Under the pieces are notes generated by a model that was given only the letters and a program-made list of their open reading frames with translations, was not told the DNA's origin and did no database searches. Shown here one piece after another: positions 63,087 through 64,000 of a DNA stretch of 64,000 nucleotides (positions within the stretch are counted from its first letter, which is position 1; each line of letters starts with the position of its first letter). A program made the position numbers and the translations under genes. Source of the DNA: Thiothrix phosphatis. GTDB lineage: Bacteria; Pseudomonadota; Gammaproteobacteria; Thiotrichales; Thiotrichaceae. Location: positions 36,011 through 100,010 of the forward strand of contig NZ_JAYMYJ010000042.1 in assembly GCF_035668035.1 (NCBI RefSeq), read 5' to 3'.

Positions 63087-63151
63087 GCCTACCGGGCCAC
63101 CCTCCACCGGGCGGACTCTAGGGAGCACCGGGGGAGGGTGGCCCGGTAGGC
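63087..63151. repeat. Perfect 19-bp inverted repeat, GC-rich
   Basis: GCCTACCGGGCCACCCTCC (63087-63105) and its exact complement (63133-63151) enclose a 27-nt loop. A further copy of CCGGTAGGCTTC follows at 63214-63225 (also at 63143-63154), so the arm sequence is reused nearby. Candidate origin, packaging or termination hairpin of the element. Confidence 0.6.
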
Positions 63152-63160
63152 TTCGAGGCA

Positions 63161-63202
63161 TGTGCAGTACCAGTAATACTGCACATTTGTCCCAATTTGG
63201 GA
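63161..63202. promoter_or_regulatory. Two palindromes, operator-like
   Basis: TGTGCAGTA, 7 bp, TACTGCACA (63161-63185) is a perfect 9-bp dyad. TCCCAA-T-TTGGGA (63190-63202) follows 4 bp later. Both are DNA-binding-site shaped and not followed by T-runs. Confidence 0.45.
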
Positions 63203-63260
63203 TTAATTGGTGGCCGGTAGGCTTCTAAGCCTTTCTGTGCCAGCCATAGGCGCTGGTGTC

Positions 63261-63333
63261 CTTGGTACAGTTTCAAGGCTTGTACACTGCCTTAACGGGC
63301 GTTATGCTTGGTACACTTTCAAAGAATGGTACA
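63261..63333 (+). promoter_or_regulatory. Direct-repeat operators upstream of the RHH gene
   Basis: CTTGGTACAGTTTCAA (63261-63276) and CTTGGTACACTTTCAA (63307-63322) differ at one base and lie 46 bp apart. GTACA cores recur at 63281-63286 (TGTACA) and 63328-63333 (GGTACA). They end 16 bp before the ribbon-helix-helix gene, suggesting autoregulation. Confidence 0.45.
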
Positions 63334-63349
63334 AGCGGGGTTCCAGCCA

Positions 63350-63787
63350 ATGTCTCTGATACGCAAGCGTTACATCATTAGCCTTGATGACAAGGAAGCT
63401 GACATCTTGGAGCGTTACTCATCTGTCCTGGGCATGCGGCCTTCGGCGGTGATCAAGACCCTCATCCAGCAATCCATGGGGCATCTGGAGGGCAACATTT
63501 CAGTCCTTGAACATTTGGCAAATGCCTATAAGGGGTCAGTTGACGATTCGGGGGATCGTGCAGCCAAAGGCGTTGAGGCGGCTTTGCACGGTTTGCAGCA
63601 GCAGGGTGAGGGGTTCTTGCGGGCGGTCGGGGAGCTGCCCGACACCCTTGGTATTAACAAGGGTAACAAGGGTAACAAGGGTAACAAGGGTGTTAGGTTG
63701 GACGATAATCTAGCACAAAAAGATAAACCACTTATCTTTCAAGCAGTTGACAACACGAAGAAAATGGACAAAAAACAACCGGAATAG
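63350..63787 (+). CDS. ribbon-helix-helix protein of the mobile element
   Basis: 145 residues from ATG 63350. The N-terminal 50 residues look like a CopG/Arc ribbon-helix-helix: a short strand (KRYIISLDD) followed by two helices (EADILERYSSVLG, RPSAVIKTLIQQSMG). A helical middle region follows, then a tetrapeptide-like NKG repeat (four copies from a 9-bp tandem repeat at 63656-63691) and a lysine-rich tail. Probably a DNA-binding regulator of the element, acting at the repeats just upstream. I cannot name its family more precisely. Confidence 0.6.
   Translation: MSLIRKRYIISLDDKEADILERYSSVLGMRPSAVIKTLIQQSMGHLEGNISVLEHLANAYKGSVDDSGDRAAKGVEAALHGLQQQGEGFLRAVGELPDTLGINKGNKGNKGNKGVRLDDNLAQKDKPLIFQAVDNTKKMDKKQPE
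63656..63691 (+). repeat. 9-bp tandem repeat, four copies
   Basis: AACAAGGGT repeated four times exactly, in frame within the ribbon-helix-helix gene, encoding Asn-Lys-Gly units. Such a repeat can change copy number by slippage without frameshift. Confidence 0.85.
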
Positions 63788-63796
63788 GGGGTCAAA

Positions 63797-63961
63797 ATGA
63801 TCGATAACATGCCTTTTTCCCAACCCCGTTTTGACTGGTATCAGGTCACTTTCCGGGCCGGGTATCAGCCGGAGGAGATCTTTTGTGAAGCCCTCAGGCA
63901 TTGGGAATTGTCCGATGTGGTGCAAGCCCGCCCAAGGTTCAGGCAGTACTGTCACCACCGA
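63797..63961 (+). pseudogene. 5' part of a putative phage replication initiator, interrupted
   Basis: From ATG 63797 (10 bp after the previous stop) the frame gives MIDNMPFSQPRFDWYQVTF and then a helix-like stretch (EEIFCEALRHWELS) for 55 residues before the IS end begins. The FDWYQVT start followed by a helix resembles the N-terminus of replication initiation proteins of filamentous phages; this is a pattern-based guess. The frame stays open into the IS sequence to the window end, but those residues (KTDPPHQLKTDP) are IS-encoded. The rest of the gene may lie beyond the IS. Confidence 0.45.
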
Positions 63962-64000
63962 TGTAAAACTGACCCACCCCATCAATTGAAAACTGACCCA
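63962..64000. mobile_element. Terminus of an IS21-like insertion sequence
   Basis: The sequence TGTAAAACTGACCCA begins abruptly at 63962, and AAAACTGACCCA occurs twice (63965-63976, 63989-64000), 24 bp apart. Terminal TGT and multiple subterminal repeats containing TGACCCA are features of IS21-family ends. Only the tip is in the window; istA/istB-type genes would lie beyond. Confidence 0.5.

Larger units (their letters stand above)
62730..63260 (+). other. Noncoding, hairpin-rich region
   Basis: No credible gene. An AT-rich part (62730-62830) is followed by several perfect hairpins, including CGCCAG-AAT-CTGGCG at 62914-62928 and AGGCTTT/AAAGCCT at 62943-62962, then the large stem at 63087-63151. 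A minus-strand frame at 62768-63043 has no recognisable protein. The pattern resembles the intergenic region of filamentous phages, where origins and packaging hairpins lie. Confidence 0.45.
62713..64000 (+). mobile_element. Left end of a putative inovirus-like integrated element
   Basis: From the dif-like site to the window end: about 620 bp without genes but full of hairpins, a ribbon-helix-helix gene with operator-like repeats, the 5' part of a gene resembling a filamentous-phage replication initiator, and an IS end. This order (recombination site, noncoding origin region, small regulator, Rep) fits an integrated filamentous phage. The right end, coat and assembly genes lie outside the window, so identity is tentative. 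Confidence 0.5.

Noticed and set aside
63656..63691. Short repeats as a CRISPR-like array
   Set aside because: Units are only 9 bp, contiguous without spacers and in frame within a protein gene.
1..64000. tRNA or rRNA genes
   Set aside because: No cloverleaf with a T-loop GGTTCGAATCC-type sequence or rRNA signature was noticed in the intergenic regions; a covariance-model scan would be needed to be certain.

Overview
The window is a chromosomal stretch of a gammaproteobacterium. Several gene blocks follow the classic gammaproteobacterial order: dut-coaBC next to radC; grpE-dnaK-dnaJ-dapB; gyrA-serC-serA-pheA-hisC-tyrA-aroA-cmk-rpsA-ihfB-lapB-pyrF; hflD-mnmA-nudJ; icd, clpS-clpA, infA; and fabD-fabG-acpP-fabF-pabB-pabC-mltG-tmk-holB-pilZ. 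A form II RuBisCO (cbbM) with its activase genes cbbQ and cbbO, a divergent LysR regulator cbbR, and a YeeE/YedE sulfur-compound transporter point to a sulfur-oxidising autotroph. Thiotrichales (Thiothrix-like) is the best guess from gene content; this is inference, not a database result.

Layout. 1-4.4 kb: 3' end of a thiolase, a DUF3144 gene, dut, coaBC, radC and an unrecognised acidic protein. 4.6-7.9 kb: ssb, an exported SH3 protein, miaB and a small membrane protein. 8-11.4 kb: trpD-trpC-lgt-thyA, tightly coupled. 11.5-15 kb: single-chain pyruvate carboxylase. 15-20.4 kb: the heat-shock chaperones behind two sigma-32-like promoters, then dapB and a b-type cytochrome coupled by overlapping stops and starts. 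20.5-28.5 kb: YeeE transporter, cbbO-cbbQ-cbbM (minus strand), cbbR and a dihaem peroxidase. 28.7-44 kb: the gyrA-to-pyrF supercluster, with serine, phenylalanine, tyrosine and chorismate biosynthesis plus a CHAP-domain lipoprotein. 44-49.5 kb (minus): hflD, mnmA, nudJ, a lone RND-type adaptor and an unusual two-nuclease fusion protein. 49.6-62.7 kb: icd, clpS-clpA, infA, then fatty-acid and folate genes, mltG, tmk, holB and pilZ.

The last 1.3 kb is different. Straight after pilZ there is a 28-bp site resembling a dif (XerCD) site with a good XerC arm and a degenerate XerD arm. It is followed by a hairpin-rich noncoding stretch, operator-like repeats, a ribbon-helix-helix protein and the start of a gene resembling a filamentous-phage replication initiator. 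That gene is interrupted at about 63962 by what looks like the end of an IS21-type insertion sequence. The most economical reading is the left edge of an inovirus-like element integrated at dif and itself hit by an IS.

The items most worth a second look are this junction, the EEP/Endonuclease I fusion at 47.6-49.4 kb, matched extended -10 promoters in front of hisC and aroA, a two-site CbbR operator in front of cbbM, and an isocitrate dehydrogenase with altered NADP-contact residues.
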